Source: Pseudomonas sp. DG56-2 (lineage in GTDB: Bacteria > Pseudomonadota > Gammaproteobacteria > Pseudomonadales > Pseudomonadaceae). Taken from it: 64,000 bases of DNA. The stretch covers positions 3,302,501 through 3,366,500 of the forward strand of contig NZ_CP032311.1 of NCBI RefSeq assembly GCF_004803755.1, in the 5' to 3' direction. The notes under the pieces were generated by a model that saw only the letters and a list, made by a program, of their open reading frames with translations, was not told the origin of the DNA and searched no databases. This document shows, in pieces, positions 34,814 through 44,150 of the stretch (position 1 is the first letter of the stretch; each line of letters begins with the position of its first letter). The position numbers were made by a program, and so were the translations under genes.

Positions 34814-36304
34814 CTACATCCATCCCAACCAGTGCCACCAAGTCGCCGCAAACACCAGCATCAGCAGATAGCCAATCACCGTTACCAGAATCCCGACACG
34901 GGCAAATTGCTTGGCGCTGAATGTTTCGGTCCCCAGGCACACCATGTTCTGCGGTGCGTTGATCGGCAGGATAAAGCCATAGCTGACGACAAAGCCCAAT
35001 GCCATGGTCATGCCCAAGCGGCTGAAATCACCCGGCAAGGTCTGCAGAACCGCAATCAGAATCGGCAACAGCGCCGAGGTCAACGCGGTGGCGCTGGCAA
35101 AGCCCAGGTGAATCAAAATCAGAAACGCCGCCAGAATCGAAAACACCCCCAGAGTTCCCAATTGATCCAGCCCGGTATTGGCCACTACCTGCGCGCCCAA
35201 CCATTGTCCGGCCTGCGTGGTGAGCAAGGTGGTGCCCAGGCTGATACCAACCCCGAAGACAATCACCGTGCCCCAGGGAATCCGCGCCTGCACATCTTTC
35301 CAGGTCATTACCCCAACGCGAGGCAGTAAGAGGATGACCAACCCTGCATAGGTTGTCGAAGTGGTATCGAAGCTGTGCAGCTTGCCCTCGGTCGCCCAGG
35401 CCAACAGCAGTAGCACCGACACCCCAAGCAGGCGCTTCTGCGCTCCGCTCATCGGTCCCAGTTCAGCCAGGGTCTTGCTGACCGCCGCCTTGCCGCCGGG
35501 AATACTGTCGCTTTCGGGCGGCAACAATTTGAGCACGATGTAAATCAGCACCGCCGACATGATCACCGCCCATGGCGCACCGGCGATCAACCAGTCGATC
35601 CATGACACCCGCGCGCCGAGCATCTTGTCCATGAAACCCACTGTCAGCAGGTTTTGCGCTGCAGCGGTCTGGATACCGATGTTCCAGATACTGGTGCCTT
35701 GGGCGACGATGATCATGATGCCAGCAGCAATGTTGGAGCGCTTGTCGACGCCGAAGGCGGCGATCACCCCCATCATGATCGGCACCACACACGCGCTGCG
35801 CGCCGTGGCGCTGGGCACTACCAGGCTGAGCAGGATAGTCACCGCCACGGCGCCGAGCAGAATACGTCGGGTACTGACGCCAACGCTGGAAAGCGTCACC
35901 AGGGCAATGCGCCGGTCCAGCCCCGTATGGGTCATGGCTGCAGCAATGAACAAGGCGCCCACCACCAAGGCCAGTGCGCTGTTAGAGAAGCCGGTAAGGG
36001 CCAGGCTGATGGCCGCCGAGGAGCCATAGGTCACCGATGGATCGGCCACGGTCGGCGCTGTGCCGAGCAGAAATGCCATCAACGAGGTGATCATGATTGC
36101 GCTGGCTTCGTACGACACGGCCTCGCTGATCCATACCACCACGGCAAAGGCCAGGATCGCCAGCACGCGGTGACCGGCCACCGGCAAGTCGGCGGGCAGC
36201 GGCAGCATCAACACCCCGACCAATGCTGCTATTGCCAACAACAAGCCAATTGGAATCTTGACCCGGGCAGGTTGTGCACTCGGTGCACTTGCCGACGAAC
36301 TCAT
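34814..36304 (-). CDS. DASS family dicarboxylate/sulfate transporter
   Basis: A 496-residue protein of the SLC13/DASS family with 11-12 predicted spans. Family hallmarks are LAFAVVVWISEAVSYEASAI, VVPSATARSACVVPIM, and near the end YGFILPINAPQNMVCLGT. It probably imports C4-dicarboxylates, citrate or related anions with sodium or protons. The ATG at 36304 is chosen because AGGGAG lies six bases before it. It is divergent from a conserved small gene across 355 bp holding two dyads. Confidence 0.9.
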   Translation of the reverse strand: MSSSASAPSAQPARVKIPIGLLLAIAALVGVLMLPLPADLPVAGHRVLAILAFAVVVWISEAVSYEASAIMITSLMAFLLGTAPTVADPSVTYGSSAAISLALTGFSNSALALVVGALFIAAAMTHTGLDRRIALVTLSSVGVSTRRILLGAVAVTILLSLVVPSATARSACVVPIMMGVIAAFGVDKRSNIAAGIMIIVAQGTSIWNIGIQTAAAQNLLTVGFMDKMLGARVSWIDWLIAGAPWAVIMSAVLIYIVLKLLPPESDSIPGGKAAVSKTLAELGPMSGAQKRLLGVSVLLLLAWATEGKLHSFDTTSTTYAGLVILLLPRVGVMTWKDVQARIPWGTVIVFGVGISLGTTLLTTQAGQWLGAQVVANTGLDQLGTLGVFSILAAFLILIHLGFASATALTSALLPILIAVLQTLPGDFSRLGMTMALGFVVSYGFILPINAPQNMVCLGTETFSAKQFARVGILVTVIGYLLMLVFAATWWHWLGWM

Positions 36305-36659
36305 GAGCATCTCCCTGTAATACATGAGTGACCATCATCAGCCACTTCACCTGTGAACGAACTGATGCGCATCAACACCAGCAGAGCGAGCATTGTCAGA
36401 CAAAATGTAGTGCGCAAAAAAAATCACTACAAAACCTATTGACGCCGTTCGTCGGCCCTTGCATGATGAGGCCGTCTCCCCGATCGGGGACACTGGCAAG
36501 GGTGTTCCAGGCAGCTCGAAGGATCCATGAGCTGTATGCGGATGGGTACTGCCCAAAAGGCAGCGTGTAAAAGCCCCCAGTTGTGACGCTGCTGTAGCAG
36601 CTTTCTTTCAACGCTACATGACGTGTTTGAACTCAACTAAAAATGGCCTAGGGGGCTTT
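36305..36659. other. intergenic region with two inverted repeats
   Basis: No coding region is supported here. It holds TGTAGTG-N12-CACTACA (36406-36431), a plausible operator for the divergent transporter, and a perfect 14-bp palindrome TCCCCGATCGGGGA (36477-36490) inside a near-symmetric 20-bp block. The rest is unremarkable; promoters for the genes on either side must lie here. Confidence 0.55.
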
Positions 36660-36992
36660 ATGATGAATCTGAACAATCAACCGACTATCGACGAATTGGC
36701 TCAACTGTTCGCAGCGCGTAAAGACACGCTCGACAGCCACATTCTCTGGGTTTGCGAAGAGGGCGAAGTTCGCCTGGACGGCCTGGGGACCCTCACCGAT
36801 GAAGCACAGTTCGAGCAACGCACGCCGAACATGCGTGCCCGGTTGAAGATGTACCGTCGTGGTCAAGGCTATGTCGGCAAGAAAGCCGCCGCCGACACCC
36901 AGTACGTAGGCCGTGTTCTGCAGACCCTGCAGCACGAGTGGTCGACACTGCAAAACCAGCCAGGCGTTGCGGTAATCGATCGCCTCTGCTGA
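36660..36992 (+). CDS. conserved hypothetical protein
   Basis: A 110-residue soluble protein with no signal peptide. Charged and helical at the N-terminus (TIDELAQLFAARKDTLDSHILWVC), it contains FEQRTPNMRARLKMYRRGQGYVG and ends in VAVIDRLC. No domain is recognised. A run of G (AGGGGG) lies about 7 bases before the ATG, and a strong intrinsic terminator follows 22 bases after the stop, so it is a well-defined monocistronic gene. Confidence 0.8.
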   Translation: MMNLNNQPTIDELAQLFAARKDTLDSHILWVCEEGEVRLDGLGTLTDEAQFEQRTPNMRARLKMYRRGQGYVGKKAAADTQYVGRVLQTLQHEWSTLQNQPGVAVIDRLC

Positions 36993-37014
36993 TAACAGCA
37001 CTTATTGCAATACC

Positions 37015-37043
37015 AAAGCCCAGTGCCTGCACTGGGCTTTTTT
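37015..37043 (+). terminator. intrinsic terminator
   Basis: Perfect 12-bp stem AAAGCCCAGTGC/GCACTGGGCTTT with a two-base loop, followed by T's to 37043. It ends the transcript of the preceding conserved hypothetical gene. Confidence 0.9.
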
Positions 37044-37093
37044 CATGCTGTCGATATCTGGCTACAATGGCGCTTTTCCTGCAGAGAGTTGCC

Positions 37094-37516
37094 ATGAACA
37101 ATCCCGCATTCGGAACCGGCGACGCCTCCTACCAGGCCGCAGGCGGCATCGAGGGCCTGCGGCGCCTGGTCGATGATTTCTATCGATTGATGGATGAGAG
37201 CCCGGATGCCCGCCCGGTGCGACAGATGCACCCGGACAACCTCGACAACGCGCGAGACAAACTGGCCTGTTTTCTGAGCGGGTGGCTCGGTGGCCCGTCA
37301 CTGTTCAAGGAGCGCTATGGATCGATCGCCATTCCGGCATTCCATGCCCAATGGCCGATCGATCAATCCCACAGCGACATCTGGTTGAGCTGCATGGAGC
37401 AAGCCATCGCCAAGCAAGGCTACTCAGCCGCGTTTGCCCATTACCTGCTGCTGCAACTGCGTGTGCCGGCCCAGCGTATTGTCCAGGCCAGCCACAATCG
37501 CCATTCTCAAGCCTGA
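37094..37516 (+). CDS. group II truncated haemoglobin
   Basis: A 140-residue 2-on-2 haemoglobin: AAGGIEGLRRLVDDFYRLMDE (B helix with the distal Tyr), the CD/E region LSGWLGGPSLFKERYG, and IPAFHAQWPID carrying the proximal His (F8) and group II Trp (G8). Such proteins bind O2 or NO and peroxides in the cytoplasm. The ATG at 37094 has GCAGAGAG upstream. Its stop overlaps the convergent DUF gene by ten bases. A role in NO or redox protection would fit the dnr/nor genes further on, but they are unlinked. Confidence 0.92.
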   Translation: MNNPAFGTGDASYQAAGGIEGLRRLVDDFYRLMDESPDARPVRQMHPDNLDNARDKLACFLSGWLGGPSLFKERYGSIAIPAFHAQWPIDQSHSDIWLSCMEQAIAKQGYSAAFAHYLLLQLRVPAQRIVQASHNRHSQA

Positions 37517-37809
37517 CGCCGCAGGGGTATCTGCTCTATCGGGAACTCACCGGTGAGCAAGGCCCTGGCCCGATTTACCCCCCAGACCATGGCCCGGGTC
37601 ATGGTTTCGCCGGGGCGGCTGGGATAATACTCCTCCACCATCGCCTTGCCATGGCTGGCGTAAATGCCGATAAACAGTTGCGTGGCGCCCGTACGCGACA
37701 GCCTGACTTGAACATCAATGTTGGTACCGTCACTGAGCAGCTCATCGTGACTGCGGCTATGCAACTGGGCGTCCGCCCATTGCCAGTATGTTTCTTCCCT
37801 GATACGCAT
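37507..37809 (-). CDS. conserved hypothetical protein
   Basis: A 100-residue soluble protein, rich in charged residues, with IDVQVRLSRTGATQLFIGIYASHG and EYYPSRPGETMTRAMVWGVNRARALL. No known domain is recognised, though the size and context are typical of conserved Pseudomonas proteins. GGGGATG precedes the ATG. The 3' end overlaps the haemoglobin gene by ten bases, tail to tail. Confidence 0.75.
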   Translation of the reverse strand: MRIREETYWQWADAQLHSRSHDELLSDGTNIDVQVRLSRTGATQLFIGIYASHGKAMVEEYYPSRPGETMTRAMVWGVNRARALLTGEFPIEQIPLRRQA

Positions 37810-37911
37810 CGGTCATCCCCTGTATTGAAAGCAGCCGGACAAGTAAGGCATACATGCGCCAATCACGCGAGCATCTATGCCGCAACCTTTGAGCAAGGTC
37901 AAACAATGCAT

Positions 37912-37937
37912 AAAAAACCCCGCGACATTGTGCGGGG
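37912..37937 (-). terminator. intrinsic terminator for the 62-residue gene
   Basis: Read on the minus strand, CCCCGC and GCGGGG pair around an 8-base loop and are followed by six T's. It lies 15 bases after the stop of the small minus-strand gene. Confidence 0.8.
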
Positions 37938-37951
37938 TGGTGTGAAGGAGT

Positions 37952-38140
37952 TCACTTTTTCAACGGGATCCTGGGCATGAAACGACCCTTCTTCGCACGT
38001 TGCAGGTGGCACGGTTTGGCGTGATCAGCCTCATCCTGGGTCATATGGGCAAACCCCAGGCGAAATGCAGATTGGCCACAACGTACCTGACTGTTGATGG
38101 GAAATTCGTCGCCGTTGTCCTCGAAATACGATTCACTCAT
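37952..38140 (-). CDS. small conserved hypothetical protein
   Basis: A 62-residue basic protein (MSESYFEDNGDEFPINSQVR at its start, ending MPRIPLKK) with two cysteines (CGQ and CHL). The ATG at 38140 has GAGGGAG upstream at a fair distance, and an intrinsic terminator follows directly, so the gene is credible. A longer frame upstream has no ribosome site. Function unknown; a metal-binding or nucleic-acid role is only a guess from size and charge. Confidence 0.7.
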   Translation of the reverse strand: MSESYFEDNGDEFPINSQVRCGQSAFRLGFAHMTQDEADHAKPCHLQRAKKGRFMPRIPLKK

Positions 38141-38250
38141 GCCCTGTCTCCCTCTGACAGTGGGTCGGTATGGGCAAATAGTTGGTTGCCCGGAAATTAC
38201 CGTCCCAAGTGATTCAGAGACTAGCCGGTCATTTATCGACCATGGAGACA

Positions 38251-38280
38251 AAAAGCAAAAAGCCCGACCAGTGGCCGAGC
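38251..38280 (-). terminator. intrinsic terminator for ybjQ
   Basis: On the minus strand an 8-bp stem GCTCGGCC/GGTCGGGC (two G-U pairs), loop of three, followed by TTTTTGCTTTTTG. It starts 21 bases after the stop codon of the ybjQ-like gene. Confidence 0.8.
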
Positions 38281-38301
38281 CATTTTGTCGCACCCAAGTG
38301 T

Positions 38302-38622
38302 CTACCGGAGCTTGACCGCTGTCCCAGTGACAAACACCACGACCATGCCGCCGCGCGCAGATGGCATGCTGATTTCATAATCCAGGCCCACGACCGCATC
38401 AGCCTGCAGGCTGCGCGCGCGGGCTTTGATTTCATCCGTCGCTTGCTCGCGGGCTTCCTTCAATGCGCTTTCCAGGGTTTGCGAACGACCGCCGAAAAAG
38501 TCCCGAAAGCTGGTGAAAACGTCACGAACCACGTTGATACCCTGGACCGATTCGGCGCTGACCACGTCCAGGTAGGCGGCGATCTGGCGCCCCTCGATAG
38601 TGCCTGTGGTGGTGATGATCAT
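38302..38622 (-). CDS. YbjQ/UPF0145 family protein
   Basis: A 106-residue protein of the YbjQ (heavy-metal-binding domain, UPF0145) family: VVSAESVQGINVVRDVFTSF, GGRSQTLESALKEAREQA, and DAVVGLDYEI. The family forms pentamers and has no settled biochemical function despite its name. GGAGAG precedes the ATG. It is monocistronic with its own terminator. Confidence 0.92.
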   Translation of the reverse strand: MIITTTGTIEGRQIAAYLDVVSAESVQGINVVRDVFTSFRDFFGGRSQTLESALKEAREQATDEIKARARSLQADAVVGLDYEISMPSARGGMVVVFVTGTAVKLR

Positions 38623-38785
38623 ACTGCTCTCCTTCGGTCTTGCAGGTTGTACGCCCAGCCCTAGCGGCTCGGCTAAAGCGCGATGGTAACAAATGCCAGC
38701 GGCGATGAGCCCAGCCAGTAGTTTGTGTTAACCCCCAGGCGCTCTTAGACTGCAGCCACGACTCACCCTTGCGAAGGATGCGCAA

Positions 38786-40216
38786 ATGTCCTCCCCCGCT
38801 ACGCCTGCGAGTGCTTCCTGGGCCGAACTGCTGCACGGTCGCAACGCCCTGCGCTCGATCGCATTGGCTGGCGGCGTGGCACTGCACGCGATCAACGTTT
38901 ACATCGTGACCACCATTCTGCCGACGGTCATCGCCGATATTGGCGGGCTGGCGTTCTATGCCTGGAGTACGACGCTGTTCGTGGTCACGTCGATCATTGG
39001 CTCTACCCTTTCGGCACGCCTGCTCGAAGGGCTTGGCGCGCGGCGCGCGTTCCTGCTGGCACTGACGATCTTCGCCGTAGGTTCAATCCTCTGCGCAGCG
39101 GCGCCGAGCATGCCGGTGCTGCTTACCGGTCGCAGCGTCCAGGGCCTGGGCGGTGGGGTTTTGTTTGCCCTGAGCTATGCCCTGATCCGTCTGGTGTTCG
39201 ACGAGCGCTTATGGCCTCGCGCGATGGCCATGGTCTCGGGCATGTGGGGCCTGGCGACGCTGTGTGGGCCAGCCATTGGTGGCGTGTTCGCCGAGGGCGG
39301 ACATTGGCGCTGGGCATTCTGGGCCCTACTGCCGGTAATCGGCCTGCTGGCGGTCATTGTGGTCACTCAACTGAACAACAGCCTCGCCGCCACCTCCAGT
39401 AGCACACGCCCACCCTACGCTTTGATTGTCTGCCTGGTCGCTTCGGTGCTGGCTATTTCGGCAGCCAGCCTCAGCAGTCACTTGCTGTGGAATTTGCTCG
39501 GCATTGGCGCCGGCCTTGCCATCGGCGTGCTGATTGCCCGCCTGGATCGAAACCCGCAAAGCCGCTTGCTGCCCACGGGGGCCTATTCGCTTGGCAGCCG
39601 GCTCGGTGTGCTGTACGCAATGATGTGCCTGTTGATCGCAGCGGTGACCACCGAGATTTTCGTGCCCTATTTTCTTCAGCAGATCCACGGCCTCGGGCCT
39701 CTCGCCGCGGGCTATATGACCGCAGCCATGGCAGCTGGCTGGACAGTCGCTGCATTACTGAGCGCCAGCCGTACAGGGGATGCGGCCGAGCGGATGATGC
39801 GCGTTGGCCCGGTGATCATCGTGTTGGCAATGTTGGCTCTGGCATTGATGACAGCGCAGCTTGGATGGCTGCGCACCACAGTCGGCGTGGTCAGCTACTG
39901 CCTTGCCCTGGCCGGGGTTGGACTGGGTATCGGCGTAGGCTGGCCACACCTGCTGACGCGCGTGCTGAGCTCGGCGCGTCCTGGCGAGGAAAACCTGGCA
40001 TCGGCCTCGATCACCACCGTGCAACTGTACGCCACAGCCCTGGCTGCGGCACTCGCTGGCGTCGTAAGTAACAGTGCAGGCCTGGTTGAACCTGGCGGCG
40101 TAGTCGGGGCCCAGCACGCCGCCGCGTGGCTGTTTGGTGTGTTCACGCTTGCTCCGCTGCTGACGCTCCTGCTGGTTCGACGCATTACCGGCACCCGCGC
40201 ACTTGCCCTGGCCTGA
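38786..40216 (+). CDS. MFS transporter, 14-span drug-exporter-like
   Basis: A 476-residue MFS protein. It begins with ALHAINVYIVTTILPTVIADIGG, contains a motif A-like loop with GARRAFLLALTIFAVGS and a long GRSVQGLGGGVLFALSYALIR stretch, consistent with the DHA2-type (14 spans) exporters. The substrate is unknown. AAGGA lies upstream of the ATG. It is convergent with eamA and divergent from ybjQ. Confidence 0.88.
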   Translation: MSSPATPASASWAELLHGRNALRSIALAGGVALHAINVYIVTTILPTVIADIGGLAFYAWSTTLFVVTSIIGSTLSARLLEGLGARRAFLLALTIFAVGSILCAAAPSMPVLLTGRSVQGLGGGVLFALSYALIRLVFDERLWPRAMAMVSGMWGLATLCGPAIGGVFAEGGHWRWAFWALLPVIGLLAVIVVTQLNNSLAATSSSTRPPYALIVCLVASVLAISAASLSSHLLWNLLGIGAGLAIGVLIARLDRNPQSRLLPTGAYSLGSRLGVLYAMMCLLIAAVTTEIFVPYFLQQIHGLGPLAAGYMTAAMAAGWTVAALLSASRTGDAAERMMRVGPVIIVLAMLALALMTAQLGWLRTTVGVVSYCLALAGVGLGIGVGWPHLLTRVLSSARPGEENLASASITTVQLYATALAAALAGVVSNSAGLVEPGGVVGAQHAAAWLFGVFTLAPLLTLLLVRRITGTRALALA

Positions 40217-40228
40217 TGCGCAGTTCAA

Positions 40229-41119
40229 TCAAGCCCGGCCTTGCGCCGTAACTCGACCCGCCAACAGTCGCGACCCAAACACATTGATCAGCAACCCGAC
40301 CATTACCAGCCCCGCCCCCCAGCCTTGCAGCGGTGTCAGCCGCTCGCCCAGCAACAGCGCCGAGGAGCTCAAACCCACCACCGGCACCAACAACGAGAAC
40401 GGCGCCACCTTGCCTGCGGGGTAGCGTGACAGCAGGTAACTCCACAGGCTGTAGCCAAGCATGGTGGCAATAAAGGCCAGGTACGCCAGCGACAGGATTG
40501 AACTCCACCCGATCCCGCGCAACGAGCTTTCAATCAGGGTCGGTCCTTCCAGCCACCAGGACAGCGCCAGGAACGGCAACGGCGGGATTAATCCGCCCCA
40601 GATCACCAGGGCGACCAGATCTATATTGCCGAAGCGCCGGGTAATAATATTGCCCATGGCCCACATCGCCGCCGCACACAAGGTCAGCAACAGCGCGAAA
40701 AACGGCACGCTGGCGCCGTTCTCGCTGCCAATCAGAGTCAGCCCTCCCGCTGCGACCAGAAGCCCCAGCACACTTGCTGCACGCAGCCGCTCGCCAAGAA
40801 AGATCGCGGCAAAGAACAGGGTGAAAAAGGCTTGTGATTGCAACACCAGCGAGGCCAGACCCGGTGGCATGCCATTGCCCATCGCCTCGAAGAGAAAAGC
40901 GAACTGACCCAGTGAAATGGTAGCGCCATAAGCGATCAGCCAACGCCAGGGCAACTGTGGGCGCTTGACTAGCAACACCGCCGGAAATGCCACCAAGGCA
41001 AAGCGCAGCGCCCCCAGTAACATCGGTGGCAAGCCATCCAGGCCAACCTTGATCACGACGAAATTGACACCCCAGGCAATAATTACCACCAGGGCCAACA
41101 GTAAGTCCTTTAACGGCAT
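40229..41119 (-). CDS. eamA: EamA-type DMT exporter (O-acetylserine/cysteine)
   Basis: A 296-residue 10-span protein with two EamA domains. It aligns well with E. coli EamA by recollection: LVVIIAWGVNFVVIKVGLDGLPP, GMPPGLASLVLQSQAFFT, VVIWGGLIPPLPF, and VAPFSLLVPVVGLSSSALLLGERLT. It should export cysteine and O-acetylserine. The start at 41119 fits the E. coli N-terminus and has CGGGAT in front; an ATG at 41155 lies in a small palindrome and is less likely. Confidence 0.85.
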   Translation of the reverse strand: MPLKDLLLALVVIIAWGVNFVVIKVGLDGLPPMLLGALRFALVAFPAVLLVKRPQLPWRWLIAYGATISLGQFAFLFEAMGNGMPPGLASLVLQSQAFFTLFFAAIFLGERLRAASVLGLLVAAGGLTLIGSENGASVPFFALLLTLCAAAMWAMGNIITRRFGNIDLVALVIWGGLIPPLPFLALSWWLEGPTLIESSLRGIGWSSILSLAYLAFIATMLGYSLWSYLLSRYPAGKVAPFSLLVPVVGLSSSALLLGERLTPLQGWGAGLVMVGLLINVFGSRLLAGRVTAQGRA

Positions 41120-41388
41120 ATCCCGATCCGGCTTTGTAATATTTCGCAACAGCATAACCTTATGCTCGCGTTGCTGGCATCCCGGATGCGACCTGCACCT
41201 GCCCTTGAGTCCGCCGCAGCCCAGCGTGTTCGCGGCCTTGGCACTGATAGACGAGGCTTATCGATCAGTCACTAAAAGCAATTTGACGCCACCCCAGTGC
41301 CTCCCTATGCTCGATAAGGCGCACTCCTGTTCAATGCATTTGCACCCATGCATTCCCCGCCGCGACGGGAGCCTGATCAAAAGAGGCA

Positions 41389-42402
41389 ATGGCATCTGTG
41401 AACGCAAGCGACAACACATTGGTCGATGGTTTCGATCGCAAGATCGACTATCTCAGAATGTCGGTCACCGATCGCTGCGACTTCCGTTGCGTCTATTGCA
41501 TGGCCGAAGACATGCAGTTCCTGCCTCGCCAACGCATTCTTACCCTTGAAGAGCTGTATCAGGTCGCCGAGCGTTTCGTCGCCATGGGCACACGCAAAAT
41601 TCGCCTCACCGGGGGCGAACCGCTGGTACGCAAGGGCATCGTCGATTTGTGCGCCCGCATTGCCGCGCTGCCAGGCTTGCGCGAGCTGTGCATGACCAGC
41701 AATGGCTCGCAGCTTGGGCGCCTGGCCAAACCGCTGTTCGATGCGGGCCTGTCGCGCCTCAACATCAGTCTGGACAGCCTCGATCACCAGCGTTTCAAGG
41801 CGCTTACCCGTACGGGTGATCTTGATCAGGTAATCGCCGGGATCGACGCGGCACGAGCAGCGGGGTTTCGCCGCACCAAGCTCAACTGCGTGGTACTCAA
41901 GGGCCGTAACGACGGCGAGATCAATGATCTGGTGCGTTTTGCCATTGATCGTGAGCTGGATATTTCCTTTATTGAAGAAATGCCGCTCGGCGTCATCAGC
42001 GAACATGAGCGAAGCGAGTCGTATTGCTCCAGCGATGAAGTTCGCGCACGCATTGCCGAGCAGTTCACCCTGATCGAATCCGCCGAGTCCACCCAGGGCC
42101 CCTCACGCTATTGGCGCCTGGCCGAAGCCGCGCACATTCGCATTGGTTTCATTTCCCCCCACAGCCACAATTTCTGCGCCACCTGCAACCGGGTACGACT
42201 CACAGTCGAAGGCCGCTTGTTGCTGTGCCTGGGCAATGATCACGCCAGCGACTTGAAACAGGTACTGCGCGCCCACCCCGGCGACAACGCACGCCTGGAC
42301 AAAGCCATTCGCGATGCCATGGGTCTGAAACCCTACAGTCATCACTTCGACGTCAATGGTGATGTGCAGATACTGCGCTTCATGAACATGACCGGCGGCT
42401 AG
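41389..42402 (+). CDS. moaA: GTP 3',8-cyclase MoaA
   Basis: A 337-residue radical-SAM enzyme of molybdenum cofactor synthesis. The N-terminal cluster motif is [11 protein letters not shown] (Cys30, 34, 37); the C-terminal cluster uses [10 protein letters not shown] and a later LCLG; the protein ends in the typical GG. It converts GTP to 3',8-cyclo-7,8-dihydro-GTP. GAGG lies upstream of the ATG. No other moa gene is near, so it may be a second copy serving the molybdenum formate dehydrogenase encoded 4 kb downstream. Confidence 0.94.
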   Translation: MASVNASDNTLVDGFDRKIDYLRMSVTDRCDFRCVYCMAEDMQFLPRQRILTLEELYQVAERFVAMGTRKIRLTGGEPLVRKGIVDLCARIAALPGLRELCMTSNGSQLGRLAKPLFDAGLSRLNISLDSLDHQRFKALTRTGDLDQVIAGIDAARAAGFRRTKLNCVVLKGRNDGEINDLVRFAIDRELDISFIEEMPLGVISEHERSESYCSSDEVRARIAEQFTLIESAESTQGPSRYWRLAEAAHIRIGFISPHSHNFCATCNRVRLTVEGRLLLCLGNDHASDLKQVLRAHPGDNARLDKAIRDAMGLKPYSHHFDVNGDVQILRFMNMTGG

Positions 42403-42602
42403 ACGCTGCGCGGTTTACCCTCCTCTATCGATCCTCTGCACTACCTTTCGGGCATAACTGCGCCTGTCTTCATGAGTTTTCGCTACAACGCCCTCACTTG
42501 ACTGCGCTTGTATATACATGATGATATCTGCAAACGTCACCGACCCTGTGTCCGGTCGGCGATCAACCGCTCGACAACAACAAAATGCGGAGATCCACAG
42601 CA

Positions 42603-44024
42603 ATGACCCAGGCCAGCGCTTCGCGCAGCAAGCCATTGATCGAGCGGCGCTCGATCGACTACATCCCGGAAAATGAGCGACACGGACGCCTGTACAGCCA
42701 ATTCACCTTATGGCTGGGCGCCAACCTGCAGATCACCGCAATTGTGACCGGGGCCTTGGCCGTGGTGCTCGGTGGCGATGTGTTCTGGTCACTGATCGGC
42801 TTGCTGATCGGCCAACTGGTGGGGGGCGCAGTCATGGCACTGCATGCCGCCCAAGGGCCGAAGCTGGGGCTGCCGCAGATGATATCCAGCCGGGTGCAAT
42901 TCGGTGTTTATGGCGCAGCCATCCCGATCACCCTGGTGTGCCTGATGTACTTGGGCTTCACGGCTACCGGCACTGTGTTGTCGGGCCAGGCCATTGGCCA
43001 GTTGCTGAGCGTCAGTGACAGCACAGGGATCCTCATCTTTGCCGGCGTGATCGTACTGGCGACGGTGTTCGGCTACCGCATGATCCATTGGATCGGGCGC
43101 ATCGCCAGCGTGCTGGGGATCATTGCCTTCGTCTACCTGTTTAGCCGCATCCTGACCATTACCGACATCAGCCAGCTTCTGCAAAACCGCCACTTCACCT
43201 GGGCGTCGTTTCTGTTGGCGGTATCACTGTCGGCTTCCTGGCAGATTTCCTTTGGACCTTATGTAGCAGACTACTCGCGCTACCTGCCAAGCAATACCTC
43301 CTCGTTCAAGACCTTCCTGGCCGCAGGCCTTGGCTCAGTGGTGGGCTCACAAGCTTCGATGATGCTTGGGGTATTTGCCGCAGCAATTGCCAATGGGCAG
43401 TTCTCCGGCCGTGAAGTCGCCTACATCGTCGGCCTGGGTGGCACGGGTGCCACCGCGGCGCTGCTGTACTTCAGCATTGCCTTTGGCAAGGTGACCATCT
43501 CTACCCTCAACTCCTACGGCAGCTTCATGTGTATCGCCACCATCATCAGTGGCTTTCGCGGGCATATCGAAGTCAGCCGCCGTCAGCGCCTGATCTTCGT
43601 GCTGTGCATTGTCGGTGCTGCGACGATCATCGCCCTGCTTGGGCAGCACTCGTTCCTCGCCGCGTTCAAGTCGTTCATTTTGTTCCTGCTGACATTCTTC
43701 GTGCCCTGGAGCGCGGTCAACCTGGTGGATTACTATTTCATCACCAAGGAACGCTATGACGTACCGGCGCTGGCCGATCCCAAGGGCCGCTACGGGCGCT
43801 GGAACATGCCTGGCATTATCGTCTACACCATTGGTGTACTGATCCAGATGCCGTTCATTTCAACCAAGCTCTACACCGGCCCAATGGTTGCCCACCTGGG
43901 CGGTGTCGACGTGTCGTGGATCATTGGCCTGATCGTCCCGAGCGTGCTGTATTACCTGGTCGCTCGCGGCAAGGCAGCCCAGGCACCGGCGCACATGATT
44001 CTGCCGAAACCGGCTGCATCCTAA
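42603..44024 (+). CDS. NCS1 family cytosine/purine permease
   Basis: A 473-residue 12-span transporter of the nucleobase:cation symporter-1 family, with RRSIDYIPENERHG at the N-terminus, IGQLVGGAVMALHAAQGPKLGLPQM, and SLSASWQISFGPYVADYSRYLP. The start at 42603 has GGAG upstream; a nearer upstream ATG is also possible. The substrate may be cytosine, a purine or an allied base. A hairpin follows the stop. Confidence 0.9.
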   Translation: MTQASASRSKPLIERRSIDYIPENERHGRLYSQFTLWLGANLQITAIVTGALAVVLGGDVFWSLIGLLIGQLVGGAVMALHAAQGPKLGLPQMISSRVQFGVYGAAIPITLVCLMYLGFTATGTVLSGQAIGQLLSVSDSTGILIFAGVIVLATVFGYRMIHWIGRIASVLGIIAFVYLFSRILTITDISQLLQNRHFTWASFLLAVSLSASWQISFGPYVADYSRYLPSNTSSFKTFLAAGLGSVVGSQASMMLGVFAAAIANGQFSGREVAYIVGLGGTGATAALLYFSIAFGKVTISTLNSYGSFMCIATIISGFRGHIEVSRRQRLIFVLCIVGAATIIALLGQHSFLAAFKSFILFLLTFFVPWSAVNLVDYYFITKERYDVPALADPKGRYGRWNMPGIIVYTIGVLIQMPFISTKLYTGPMVAHLGGVDVSWIIGLIVPSVLYYLVARGKAAQAPAHMILPKPAAS

Positions 44025-44037
44025 GCTGACATTGCGC

Positions 44038-44065
44038 GTTGCCCACCGTTCCCACGGTGGGCAAC
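44038..44065 (+). terminator. terminator-like hairpin
   Basis: Perfect 12-bp stem GTTGCCCACCGT/ACGGTGGGCAAC with loop TCCC, 14 bases after the permease stop. It lacks a T-run, so it may be a rho-assisted terminator or RNA-stabilising hairpin. Confidence 0.6.
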
Positions 44066-44150
44066 GACCGTTCGGCGCACGACAGAATAACGACATATTT
44101 TTATGCTGTAATTGATCTTGTAGGCCACTTCACCCCTCGAGGGTACTGCC

